The notes beneath the pieces are model-generated. The model saw only the letters and a program-made list of their open reading frames with translations. It was not told the origin of the DNA and searched no databases. From Choristoneura fumiferana (lineage: Eukaryota; Arthropoda; Insecta; Lepidoptera; Tortricidae), in the NCBI RefSeq assembly GCF_025370935.1, contig NC_133473.1, forward strand, positions 17,602,618 through 17,666,617: DNA of 64,000 bases, read 5' to 3'. The translations under genes were made by a program, and so were the position numbers. Shown here in pieces: positions 1 through 12,888 of the stretch; positions within the stretch are counted from its first letter, which is position 1; every line of letters starts with the position of its first letter.

Positions 1-3000
1 TAAGCTTTGTCCAGCGCACCTACACTATAGTGCCCATGCATTATAGCATAGTTAATAGCAATTAGGTACGAGTAAAAAACACAGGCTGATGTAAAACCAT
101 AGGCGGTATTTAGGTGTATTTTGAATATTTCTTTATTACATATCTTCGCTGTAAAATACACGTAGGTGCTGCGCCGATTAGTGCACTGCGTCATAGCGCC
201 CTCCCAGGCCAAACAAGCACTTGTGCAAACTTCTCCATTTGTTATTGCTATTGCTCTGTATCGAGTTCTCATTGAGCATAGTACCTCATAATATAATAGT
301 TGGTGCCATTATAATTGTCGCAAATGTATTAAATAAATGAACCGTCTTTTAAAGTCTTTGTCCTTGATGTATGCACATGAACATGAATTTGAAACAATTC
401 TCTTCGACGTAATTTGCATTAACGATTTCATGTTGCGACTGATATATCATGCACTAGTTATCAGTTATAATCTATACGTCTAAGACATTATGCGATGCTC
501 GTATTAATTACATAATTAGATGAAATTTTATTATTATAGCTCGAACATTATCGCAGCACAACGATCGATACATTGTGTGGTTTGATACACGTAGAGCATC
601 ATTCGGCCGATGAATACGGAGTGACTCGCGAAACCTGTAGATACAACGGGATATTGTGGACGACAGGTGATTGGTGTTTGTATGAAGCCCCACTAATGAA
701 ACTCCTAATTGCGTGTTTCACATTGGCCTTGGGAAAATGACCTTTCGCGGCAAACCGTTTGAAGTACGTTGGCATTTAGAAAATATTTGTTCAGTTCGAA
801 CCTGAGTCACTTTTCTCAGGAACAGTTTGACTGGGCAAACAATATAAAGCTTTCATGTTGAGTAGCGTTTGGGTATCCATCGACGTTTTTGAGTGCTAGT
901 TTTGATCTCCTTATGTACAAAATATTATTTTTATAAACTGGAATGCATAAAAACAATAACGTTACCAAAGTGATATTTACGAGTATCATTTTTTTATTAC
1001 TTGTCTATGGTAACCGAATTAAGTTTTTGTTTTTACTAATCTGTCGCGTATGCATTGCATGATTGGACACAGACTTGCTTGCTTAACTTACCTATGTATT
1101 GTGTATAACATATTTAATAATTATAATTAAAATGAAATCGGTTTATCGGCTCGCAAGTTATATTTGATTCATTTCTAGTAGTCGGATTATCTTTAAATTT
1201 GGCATACTTATGTAAATTGCGTGACAATACAATAATCTGGTAGTGACATAATATCCTGGTAGTCCGGCCAGGATCGTCTCCGCAGGAGGAACTCTTCAAC
1301 GGTTAATGGCATCGACTTGAAATTTGGTATGCAAATATATATAGTTTGGTTGACAATACAAGTACAGTCAACAAAAAGTACAGTCAGCAAAGAAAGCTTG
1401 TATTAAAAATGTTTTTTTTTACTTATATTATTTCTGTAAAACTAAAATAAAAAGGCACGCTTCTTTAGTCATATATTTTTTTTTCAAATTTGACGAATAT
1501 ATGTACCTTCGAAAATGAGAACTTTCTATGGATGTGGTGACCCACGAAATATGGCATTTTCCGAGCATGCGCATTATAAAAACTTAAATCAAAAAAGCAT
1601 ATGTCCCACCCATGCCGATATAACGCAACATTGACTGTCTCCGTCACATTCTGTACAGATCTTGGGCTCAAGCAGTGCGTGCAGTAATTTGATCGCTTCT
1701 CGTCAGTGCATTAGCACAGCCCATTTAATTTATTTGCAATTGCCAATAGTTGTTGTTTTATATGACTGTCCTCTACCTCTACCTCTACCTAGAGATACAA
1801 TACCAATCGCGTCGAGCGGCATTGATTATCCTTGAATTGTTAAGGAAGTAGCAAGCAATTAAGAACTTACTGAAGTTCTCCATGCAAATATCCATCGGAA
1901 AGAAACAAACAGGTTTGTTAGAGAAGTACTGCCATTTCCTCATATGGAGTAATGGCGTATACGAGTAATTCGTATGTATTGTTAATTGAGCACTGACTAA
2001 AGCGCTAATTGTTGGTAACTCGCTGACTTCTGCTAATCACTTCGCATTCTCTTAATATCTTCGGTAGCTCCTCATACACGTTTACAATAGTACTGCTAAC
2101 GAGCGAATGACTAAACACCGTGTTCGCAACATATCGTGTGAAGAAAATATAAATGGACGTTTAGCCGAAAGCATTTTGCTCGTTAAAAGTTGTTTAAAGA
2201 GAAGCCTCACAATGCTGACTGAATCCAAGCGCGCGCTATCTGGACTCTCGCGGCACCAATTCATCACACATTCAATGACGGGATCTGCTATTTGGCCGTA
2301 ACTTTACGGGAACGTTGACGTAACTAGAGCGTGGTCCACTTCGCGGCGGATCGAACTCGCAAGTATGAACAACATAAATAGACGTCGCGAATTGAGAGAA
2401 ACAATCAGTCCATGCAATCTGAGAGTTCGGCGGGCAAGGACGGGGCGGTGAATACTGCGTTCAATTAAACTGCTAAAATGACATTAAGTGGAATCTCTTA
2501 CTCCCAACCTTGTTCTTAACAGAAATGACATTGAATTGCTATTTAACAAACCCTAACTTGTTTTCACACAACAGGGCAGTTGGTTAGTTATTGGATAAAG
2601 ACGTCATGTAGACTTTACGGTGTATGACGCTGCTAATTAGTAATTACTAGTTTGAGGAACTTAGTTATAAGTGGTTACACGTCGCAAAACCTCGCCCAAT
2701 AGCCGATTTTTTCGTGCTAAACGTTTTAGGATCGATTACGTGCCTCCTTTGTGTTTTTCATGAATGTGTGACTGGAGAGCTCGTGATCGGGAACAAAACA
2801 AACTGTTCGTTTCTGAGAATTCATTTGGAGTTCAAGTATCAATACTCGCAAATTTTGTTTCTGTTGAGACCAAATTAGAATCATTAAGAAGTCGAAGCTG
2901 TTTATGCTTGGAACAAGATTACTTGTAATTTTGTTACTTTTTTTGGTTAAAGATCCGTGAAAGACAAATTTTCAAGATGCAAATAACGACGTTCTTATTT

Positions 3001-3894
3001 AAATTAGGTATGACTGATGTTCAGTGTCTGACGCCAGACTATTAAAGTAACTGTTAGCATGATACGAATTGAAAACATTAAAATATTTTTATTAGCGTTC
3101 ATCGACTTTCATTCCAAATGAATGTCAATTTTATCATCTGTTGCGTTGCTTAATTTAATTTTACTGGCAGAATGGTTGATGATAAAAATATAACATTCCA
3201 TGCAAGCAAAACATCTGTCTATATTTTTTCATAATGATTGCGTTTAACTGGAACTTGATTAGGTATAATATACCTAAATATACATGTATTTAAGACTAAA
3301 GTAAAAATACGTCACGGGCACTGAAGAAGAGAGCTCTTAATAGTTAACTTTATGTCGCAACAAAATATCGTGAACTACGAATTCGCGTAGGTGTCAAATT
3401 TTTATTTTAACTTCCGAACAGTTTGTTGCCGATAACCGCCCCTTCTTGCCAATTACATTAGCTAGCTACATATTAGTAATCTGTGAATTACACGTTCGAA
3501 ACAGTTGTGTCAAAAACTTGAGACACTGACAGCTTTCTTGTACAAATAATAAACATAGCTTTTTAAAAGAAGGAACGCTGCCAGCATCTTGGGAACCATG
3601 CCCAAGGTGGCTTTTTTTTCACGTGACATATTTAACATTTTAAGATATTTAAAGCTTTTCCATTAAGTATTTTATTTATATGTAGGTATTAATATACCTG
3701 TTACCCGCGACTTCTTCTGCAAACAATTCGTTTATCAATATCCGCGGGTACCATGCAACTTTCCGGGTTGGAAACTATCCCATGGTCTTCCTAAGGTCTC
3801 AAACTATCTCCTCACCAAACTATGTCTACTTTAATCGGTTCAGCGATTTGATCATGAAAAGGTAACAGAAGAGAAGAAAGACTTTCGGTATTCC
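1..3894. other. No gene recognised; scattered repeat fragments
   Basis: AT-rich with stop codons in all frames. About 1130-1390 contains two diverged copies (near 1192 and 1313) of a unit with the words aaatttgg and tgacaatacaa, typical of an interspersed repeat. Around 9945-10140 a similar unit recurs. No coding exon was seen. Confidence 0.5.
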
Positions 3895-4895
3895 CTTGAC
3901 TTGTCTAATTATTTAATTGCCTAATTTCACTTTGTCTAACAACTTTTACTATAATTAATAATTTGTCTAAAGTCAATTTGTATAATTTCATTATTCATAA
4001 TTTTTATTTTGTTGAATTTTCATTTTTACTAAATGATCATTTGCATAATTCTTGTTTAGTCGAATATTATTTTATCCAAAACTCACATTGTCGATTCTTA
4101 TTTTAACTAATCACCATATAGCCGAATAACGTTTTAACTAATATCATTTTGCATTACTTGTTTTGTCGAATATTATTTTATCGAAAACTCACTTTCTCGA
4201 TTCTTATTTTAACTAATCATCATGTAGCCGAATAACGTTTTAACTAACATTAGATTGTCTAATATTGAACTATCATAATATTTGTTTTGCTTAATCCATA
4301 TATTCTACTAATTTTTTATTCGGTTCACGTAAATAACAATACTAAACCTACAGGGAATAGGTACGACGACGAGCGAAGCGACGAGGAGCGTTAGGTAGAA
4401 TTGCGAGCCTACAGTGCGCGAGCCGAGCGAGCGAAGCGAGTTTGTTTTATAATACTAAACTTTAGAATTAAATAACGATATCGCAATGTATTCGGATTAA
4501 CCGTGATTAGAATAAATAAAATTATGCGAATTTTATACGAAATAAGTTCATACAAAATGAGATTATGCTACATGTATGTTAGACAAAAAATAATTATGTC
4601 AGTCAAACGTTATACGAAATAAGTTTATACAAAATGAAATTATGTGACATGTATGTTAGACAAAATATAATTATGACAGTCAAACATTATATTAAATGAG
4701 TTTATGCAAAATGAAAATTAGGTAATTTAAAATTAGGCGAAACAAAATTATGTCAAGTACGTTGTATATAAAATGACTCACTAAATTGAAAATTAGGTAA
4801 AATGAAACATTAGGTTAAGTAATATTAGTTTATCTAACATTAGGCAAACTGAAAACAGGCAAAAAGATATTAGGCAAAACAAGGTACAACCTAAC
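3895..4895. repeat. Word-array element A: AT-rich inverted arms around a GC-rich centre
   Basis: Left arm (about 3895-4340) and right arm (about 4450-4895) are built from short degenerate words such as ttgtctaat, gtcgaatatta and ttagacaaa. Words of one arm resemble reverse complements of words in the other. The left arm contains a 106-bp tandem duplication (from 4051 and 4157), the right arm a 78-bp one (from 4532 and 4610). The centre (4360-4440) is GC-rich with gagcgaagcgac and gagcgagcgaagcgag palindromic motifs. No open reading frame. Boundaries are approximate. Confidence 0.65.
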
Positions 4896-6336
4896 AAGGT
4901 TACTTTCCTAATTATTTATAAAAATACTATGGATGGAAGTATGCTGTATGGATTTATCTTGAACACGGGTTGGTTTTATTGTGAACTTGACAATATTCAT
5001 TTTGCCACTACCACGTCAACTCCAACGACGACATACAATGCTAGCTCTACAAATGATCAAGCAAAGCCGTTAGGTCCCGTAAGATCCCGTGTTCCCATCA
5101 CGTAACTGCGCGCTGCTCTCTACAAGTAACGGCCAGTAGATAACGTATTATAAATTACTTACTCTAAATCCAGACCTCGCCGTACGGTTTACAGCAAGCA
5201 GACAACGGCACACTCAATGCCAATCGATGGTTCGATGCATTTGCCGTGTGTCGCGTCACTCACTAGCTAGCCAGCTTCAAACCATACTTGCAACCACTCG
5301 ACAAGTCGAGCTAATGAACCCAATTGATAACTATTAACCATGATCTTGAAATGTGGCGTATCTTATGCCGATTCATAATAAGCACAATCAGCACGTCGAG
5401 TGAGATTCGGGTTAACAATCTAATTGACCTGGCTACGTGGCTACATGCAATAATGGTAACTTATGTTACGTAACATATTGCGTAACTAAACTATACAAAA
5501 CTAATAAATTAATAATGGTGCATGGGTTGCAGTTTACATGAATAAAAAATCATTTATACTACAAATTTGTTATTAACCTGTAGTTAATCATTGAGGTTAA
5601 ATAGTTTTGCCTCCTACCTACTCATACATTGGTAACAGTTCGTCGCGTCGCGTGGCTAATAATAATGTGACGTTTACTCAGTATAAAGAACTTTATTATC
5701 AAATTAGTTAATAGAGCAATTTTCCTGTACCATGCGAATGTTTGTTTCCTAATTGCAAAAAAATAATCCGGCTAAGAACATTAGAAATCACACGCGAGGC
5801 TTTCCTTTATATACTTTACTCGGTTATAATACTTCATGATGGGATAAGACATTAGCAATTAACGCACGTGCGATTCCCATAATAACGGGATTTTACTTTT
5901 TTAGTCAAACAGAAGTTCCCACGTTATACCTGTGCCCCACTTATGGGTTCGTAGCGCCGCGTCTCTTAATTAACAGTTTCATTTGTAAGTTACATACATA
6001 AGCACATATACATATAACATCATACATCTGATTTTTGTACTACTATAATAGCAGAGTCACACGGTGTATTGAAAAAAAAGATTTGCTAACAGTAACAAAA
6101 AAAAATCTTGCCTGCAACATAACTTGAGTGACTACAAAACTAGAAGCTAAAAGTTAGGTGATGTCTTACAAAATCAGTTTTGCAATATTAGCATTATTTT
6201 GGTTCCTAATTAATAATTTTGGCTAAACGTCAAGTAGCCTAACTAGTTCAGCTACCCGCCAGTGTATAGAGTAGCAGACAATAACCTGCGTGTATTACCC
6301 GCGTTTAAGATTTCACATCATGTAAACACATGTGCA
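4896..6336. other. No gene recognised
   Basis: AT-rich DNA without coding signal or clear repeat structure to my reading. Confidence 0.5.
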
Positions 6337-6344
6337 TGTGCATG

Positions 6345-6916
6345 TAGGGTTGCCAGGCTTCCGAATAAAGCCGGACATAGTTAGGCTTTTTCAATGCTTG
6401 TCCGGCCGAATTAAGCAGTGTCCGGCCTGTCCGGCTTTTGTTAGGTTTTTTACAACTGACCAGTGACTATAAGTACATAAAAATAAAAATTATAATAACC
6501 GTAGACATTAGGTACATACTAAGTTTTTGCCATATAGGTATACTCAGACACAAAATCCCTACTTAATGTTATAAATGCAAAATAACTCAGTCTCTCTGTC
6601 TGTGTGTCGGTCTGCCTGCCTGTTACTTCTTCACGTTTTAACTACTGAACCGATTAAGATGAAATTTGGTATAGAGTTTATAACTCTGGGGAGTACATGA
6701 TCATCATCATGTCAGCCGAATGACGTCCACTGCTGGACATAGGCCTCCCCCATCGTTACCAATTAGGTATAACGAAATAAAATATATTTTTTTATCCGTT
6801 CGATGCTTCGGGCATAAGCTAGTCCTTAATGATGGGGCGTCCGGCCTTTTTGCCCAAAAGTCCGGCCAAACTGGCTGGTCTGTCCGGCTATTACATTTGA
6901 GGACCTGGCAACCCTA
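6345..6916. mobile_element. Non-autonomous hAT-like element with nested insertions
   Basis: The termini TAGGGTTGCCAGG and its inverse CCTGGCAACCCTA are flanked by the 8-bp direct repeat TGTGCATG (6337-6344 and 6917-6924), as expected for hAT transposons. The arms share CCGGACA and GTCCGGC words. It has been invaded by the 5' part of a Helitron (from 6556) and by a fragment of the interspersed repeat also seen at 28.8 kb (about 6704-6760). No transposase. Confidence 0.8.
6556..6690 (+). mobile_element. 5' end of a truncated Helitron
   Basis: Begins TCCCTACTTAATGTTATAAA, the head typical of the short lepidopteran Helitrons seen complete at 20182, followed by ctgtctgtg-rich sequence and gaaatttggtatagag. 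The hairpin 3' end is missing. Confidence 0.65.
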
Positions 6917-6924
6917 TGTGCATG

Positions 6925-8725
6925 TCACTGCTAGGCGCTGAAATTGTCAGAGTAATTGATACGTGTTCAACTGAAGCAAAGGCGATTTTAATAAGCTTAA
7001 CAGCTGAAGGCCTTCCGGGCATGTGACGCCCGGCAAACTAATAAAATTATATTGGACTTTATTTACGACCACCCAAACTGCCTTGCAAACTACTACCAAT
7101 AATTGTTATTTCAGCAATGTCACCTAACCTTGAAATGTTTGCTGTATTTAGAGTAGATAAAGATAACTAAAATGCAAGCGTGACGCGAATATGAAAAAGT
7201 ATTGGCGCCACTCCAATGCGGGTGTTAAATTGGTGATCCTGAAGCAAGACCTTACATAAATGAAAGTTATGCAACCGAAAACACAATACGTCGAGTGCAA
7301 AACCTCATATTTAAAGTAATACCATTTCGTCTTCAGGTATGAGCTCTTATGATTGCACAAGCAGCATAATATGCGCATGCAGAAATGTGAGAGAAGCTGT
7401 AAGTTTTTCAGAAAACTCATAAATTTGTGTGCTCGGAGGAGAACTTTGAGACTAAAAGTATTACAAAGTAAAATTGTTTTCTTCCCATTTATACTTACGA
7501 CAGCTAACATTTGATTTATTAATGACTTTTTGGCCTTTCGTAAGTTAACGCAGTAGCTACAAACAACACTGTCGTCACGTTGACTATTGGTTCGGTGCGA
7601 TTTAGCATGCGGCAGTCGTCGCGGGTGACATTAAATTCTGTTTTAGTTCGTAACTTGCAGCGATATTATTTCGTTGCATAACAACCACGATCAATCACCG
7701 GCCGCCTACTTCTTAACGTCGAGAATACCAGTTAATCTCTTGATAAATGTTTCCTTACTTCAAGTAAATGCTTTGATAATTAAATGTCAGTATTTTTATT
7801 AAATTAGTTATAATCAGTTTATTTTTTTGCAAAAGAGTTTCACGTGATGAGTATAATGTGAGCTTGCACTTATTTAAATACCTATATTCAATTATAATTA
7901 GAAGTGAACTATATTGTATCCTGACTGGGCACTAGATTGATAACAAATAAAAACTTCTGCTAAAGATTGAAGCATCATCAGAACAAGTACGCCGCGCTAT
8001 TGTTCATTGATCCCTAAGTTCCTACTAATGTAAATAAATAGACGAGACGTCAGCAGATCAGTAAGTACAAAGCTTATGGGTTGGACTTAGTGCTCCAAAC
8101 AAATAGAACGAAATGAACCACTTAAAACTTTAGTTCTCACTCTTCTTTGCTTGGTCTGCGTATGTTGAATTGGTTTTCTAACTGAGAACTAGTACAAATC
8201 TCTGGGGCATACGAAGGTCACACACACCGTCCGGTATCGTCTAGTTGCTCAGTGCTCTAGCCTAGCACAATGCGTCTCGCAGGGCAGGTTACAGATTTTG
8301 CTCGCAGGCGCTTGTCTCGCCGAGGCCACGCGATATCTACGCCGATACGGACCTCTCACTTCCTACTTCACTGCAAAAGTGCAGGCTTTTATAAAATTAG
8401 ACGACCTTTAAATATTACCCTTCGGATGTTCACTGTTGCAAGGTACCTAAGGTACCTAGTAGCTACATTTCAGTCTTCCGAAATAAGAAAATGAATACCG
8501 AAACCTTCGGTCCAAAGGTCGGTCCTAACATCAGTCTTCGCAATTTAAAGATGGCTCCACTCACAGAGTGCTAGTAGTGCATAATTGAGACCTACGGCTT
8601 CGTGTTTTCGCCTGCAGTGCGGATTATTTTTCAATGCGAACTTTCTACATTTTCCACGTCAAATAGGCACGAACAATTCGAGATAAATTATTTCTTAGCA
8701 GTTCATAAAGACTTAGACGTGTGTA
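6925..8725. other. No gene recognised
   Basis: A 120-codon minus-strand frame at 7510-7148 has no recognisable motif, and its codon use looks like random AT-rich DNA. It is not called as a gene. Confidence 0.5.
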
Positions 8726-8998
8726 CTCGAGCAAGTGGGTCTCCTGATGGTAAGAGATCACCACCGCCCATAAACATCTGCAACACCAGGAGTATTGCAG
8801 ATGCGTTGCCAACCTAGAGGCCTAAGATAGGATACCTCAAGTGCCAGTTATTTCAACGGCTGTCTTACTCTCCACGCCGAAACACAACAGTGCAAGCACT
8901 GCTGCTTCACCGCAGGATTAGCGAGCAAGATGGTGGTAGCAATCCGGGCGGACCTTGCACAAGCCTTCCTACCACCTGCTTACCGTGGTCTGGAGATT
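8726..8998. repeat. Common lepidopteran interspersed repeat (retroelement-like)
   Basis: The stretch with ggtctcctgatggtaagaga, caacaccaggagtattgcag and cttgcacaagcc is one I recognise as abundant in moth and butterfly genomes. The family name is not assigned. Confidence 0.55.
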
Positions 8999-10967
8999 TG
9001 GAATAGAAAATGCCAAAAAAAATCATAACCTGTGGGTTGCGATGGGCAAATTATTAGCATGAAAAATGAAACCAAAATTAGCATGAGTGTTACACATACG
9101 TCTTGTCTTTCTCTCGCTTGATTCTCAATTTCTTAGTCTAAATATGAAATAGAATTCATGATGCACAGTTTTATGTTATGAAGTAGGTAGATATATTTAA
9201 GAAAAAGTAAGTGGTCTTCATCATGAGTTACATGTTTTGGCATCGCTTAGCGGTTACAAACAGTTTTTAATTAAGCCGTGTAATTGTTTCGACGTAAACA
9301 AGTGTATAGTCCCTCAGTTAGCCATGCATAATGCATATTGTTCATACCTAACCTTAGAACCGTTTGGATGTTCACAATATTGTCGTTTTTATCTCGTTTT
9401 ATCTTTTAAATAAAACCGTTTATGACGTTATAAACGCTGATTAAGTAGAACATTCTGATTAACGAGACATATTTTCGAACTAGTTGCGAAACTTTGCAAG
9501 ATTAAGTCGAGGGCTTAGTCTTGCTCACGGCTATATCTAGTAAACCTCATGCGAATCAGTCTGATAAGTGTTAGTGACGCTATTGGATGAACATTATCTT
9601 TGCGAACTTATCAAACGGAAGTGTCCTTTCCTTACATCATTGAGTCAGTGAATCATATTCAAGATCGCTGAACTGAAAACCTTGACTGAGCCCTTGCCTC
9701 TGATGACGTAAATGCGTTGAATATTGAAAACGTATCCAGGACTCTTCTTCTACTACCTAAGAAAGGAAACTAATTAGTTAACTTCTTAGAAAAAATATGA
9801 CTGACAACAATTACTGCCAGTTTCTTGTAACTCTGCAAGTGGGTTTTTTTCGTATCATTATTTCATTAGATAGTGATTGGTGGTTTCGTCACAACTCTAT
9901 GTATAACTATATATGTCCGTGTTTTTAAATGCTTTTATTTAACTTACAACGGTTGTTAAGGTCAACTATTGCGAGTCGAATTTCACCCACTTCCAGTAAT
10001 CGGATTGACTTAAGTTTGGTACACACTATATTATGGACATTGGATCATAACGACAGTACGGTATTTTCTTTGACAATATTTTTTTCAAAGCTCTTGCTAT
10101 TACGCGATAGGTTCTCGAAAGCTCAGTATCAGTCAACTACATTGGTTAGGTTGAGTTTCACAACAACAACGTCTTTTTAACGACCCTAGTGACACTTCGT
10201 CATCAAATAGAGAAACTGCTAATTATAATTATATAGCGTTATCAAAGTTTCTTAACTCTTATACATAAATACAACTTCCAACTGTTATCCTTCGGACTTC
10301 AGTCAGTCCCCAGACATAACATCCGGCTGGAAAGAAACTCTATTGTGGTCCTCTCCTAATGTATGTATATAATACGTATACACATCGGTACATTAGAATA
10401 CAACAGTCGATAAAAGCACACGGAAACCCCTACATTTCGACTTTGACTTTTATTGGAATCCAAGTCACTCTGCGATACTTCGCCTTGATCTACGAAGTTA
10501 ACCGGAATCAGTCTAACTTGTTCCGGAAGTGCGCGGCCTCGAAAGCGCCCGCGCCGGTCCGAGCCTGATCGACGCATAGCTTGGTAACAAACAATAACAA
10601 TAAACTTGCAAATCACTTGAATTGATGAAGGTAACTGAATAAATAAAGTAAAAAGTGTCTTATCAAAGCGAATTTTATCAAAAAAATACTTATATTTCCG
10701 GTAAGTTTTTCTTATAACTGTCAGAATTATGGTTCCGAAGATAAAAAAAGGAAAAAAGGATGCCTGACTAATTTATCATCGCCCAGCCCAAACTCATAAA
10801 TCTAGACAGCTGAATTTTTTAATACCCTTTATGTTGAGGGCAAGGAATGGACACGTATTTTGCTAAATTGTCACAACAATAATATAAGGAATATCAATGG
10901 AACGCGTACTTTCTCTTAAATAACAACGTGATACAAAACTCCTCAATATCTTTTGAAAGTAAAAAAG
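8999..10967. other. No gene recognised
   Basis: Non-coding by composition. A repeat-like fragment lies at about 9945-10140 (related to that at 1.1-1.4 kb). A small GC-rich patch occurs at 10520-10570. Confidence 0.45.
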
Positions 10968-10969
10968 TA

Positions 10970-11076
10970 CAGTCGAGTTCATAAACTTATGAGCGAAAAA
11001 ACTCTACGCCGTTAACAATAGTCGTGTCCAGATATTTTTGATCAAATTTTTGCTCACAAGTTTATGAACTCGACTG
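10970..11076. mobile_element. Tc1/mariner-like MITE (107 bp) with TA target duplication
   Basis: Inverted termini CAGTCGAGTTCATAAACTT and the complementary right end are flanked by TA on both sides (10968-10969, 11077-11078). Confidence 0.8.
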
Positions 11077-11078
11077 TA

Positions 11079-12683
11079 GGAGCTATTGAAGTTTGCATTT
11101 CATCTGTTTCTAGAAGAATGAAATTTAGTATGAACTTTCTATGGTCGTTGTGTCATATGACGTCATAGTACATGTCAACCTCACTGTCTAATTTACAATT
11201 TAAAACATTCGTATCATCTTATTTTTTTAGATACATATTTAAAAAAAATTTTCACATCTCTGTTTGTCAAACAGTAAAGATATATTGGAAAAATAAAAAA
11301 CATGCTTGCATATCCCCAATTCCCTCAGATTTAAAGATCATGTTTAACTTATAATATGCTAACTTTGCGATAAGGTTTTTTATACCGTCTCTTTATCCTC
11401 TTTATCCGTCATTTCATTTTATTGTTTGGAAAAACCATGGCTTATTGAACCACGCGCGTTTTACATAGGTATACCTTTACATTTATCAAATTAATGATCG
11501 ACGTAACCGTCATTCATGTTCATGAACTACCTCCGTATTTGCCTTCCGCGATCCGCGAGTCTTTCCGCATGCGCAAACGACTCGAGAACGAATTTCTCCC
11601 GTCGCGCACGCGCGAGAGAAAAGAAAGCTACTAACGGTACTCTACGTCAACATATAAAATTTATTCACCTTACCCGCGCCCATGCCATCCCGTTTTTCGC
11701 AGGGAATATTATCAGTATATATTCTAAATAATTAGGTCGAACTACAATGAGCATAGGTACTTGAAACTTTTTAAACCCTTTTAACCAACCGTTCATGAAT
11801 TTTCCCATTATCATTATGCCGAAGCACTTGTATGATCAAACAGGGTTAATGGAACAAAGCCTAAAAGGGATTGATTGCGCCATATCGAACTGCCACTTTA
11901 TGAGCTTTAAAATAATATTGAGTTTCATTACTCGGCCGGCAAACATCAACCGTTTACACAACTAGGTAAAGGTTGCAGTGGAAATGAACGCAGTGTCGTT
12001 AGAAACTCGTTAAATCTGTATCGGGCATGGCAAGGCAGTTCGCTGTACTTCATTGTTGAAGTCGGCAGATCGAAATGAATCATCCTACTACTTTCTCACC
12101 GCTACGAATTAATATTGTTTTAATTCATTCTCTCTGGGATTTCCCTGCTCGCAAAGCTCTCGGAAATTCCCACCTTCGTGGAATGTAAACTACGTCCCAT
12201 ATAGTGCTCTACATATAGCAACACCGCGCATTGAGGCTCTTAATTTGCAATGTCAGACATGTCCTGACATATTCGTATTGTTATTGTGTCATAAGTGGAA
12301 CTCGATGAAACACTAAACAAGATACGCGCGAAAACCAAGGATGCCTCCATTGTTTCAGAATATCATCTTTGTATTACAAAAAGTTCTTTTAGATCTTGCT
12401 TGAAGTAATAATACTAACGGCAAATATCTAATAAATATGTTTTTGCGTATATCTGTATCGCGTATCAGACTTTCAATGTTTACTTGACAGGGCTCACTCT
12501 CCGTTTCAATATCGTAGGCGGCAAACTGCGTCATTCTGAGAGATGCCCACGGTCAAATCTGCTTTATGCTATTGATTATTCTTTGTTTTAATCATTGTGA
12601 GTTCTTTATTTAGTCAAAAAAATCATTTCCTCATTTTCTATAAAGTAACTTTAAGACTGCGGTGACAGCATTCGTTTCGTATT
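11079..12683. other. No gene recognised
   Basis: AT-rich. A moderately GC-rich, CpG-containing patch lies at about 11540-11640. No exon supported. Confidence 0.45.
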
Positions 12684-12888
12684 CATATCGACGCTTGAAA
12701 GGAGAAATTGACTAAGCGACATTTTTTTAAGATAGTGAGTTATATACATATTTGGAATCAGTCAATCTTACTGATTCCAAATATGTATATAACAGTAAAT
12801 TTTACTGATTCCAAATATGTATATATACACTACTCACTATCTTAAAAAAATGTCGCTTAGTCAATTTCTTCTTTCAAGCGTCGATATG
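12684..12888. repeat. Foldback (palindromic) MITE
   Basis: Long inverted arms start catatcgacgcttgaaag and end ctttcaagcgtcgatatg. Inside, a short unit, gattccaaatatgtatata, is present more than once. The whole could fold into one long hairpin. Confidence 0.82.

Noticed and set aside
2373..2409. TATA-like cataaata with a TCAGT initiator about 30 bp downstream
   Set aside because: Spacing is right but there is no downstream gene or exon to support a promoter.
4051..4690. Regularly spaced repeats considered as a CRISPR array
   Set aside because: Units are degenerate, unequal in length and adjacent, in a eukaryotic genome; no spacer structure.
7148..7510. 120-codon minus-strand open frame
   Set aside because: No recognisable domain, no splice context, and amino-acid use typical of random AT-rich DNA.
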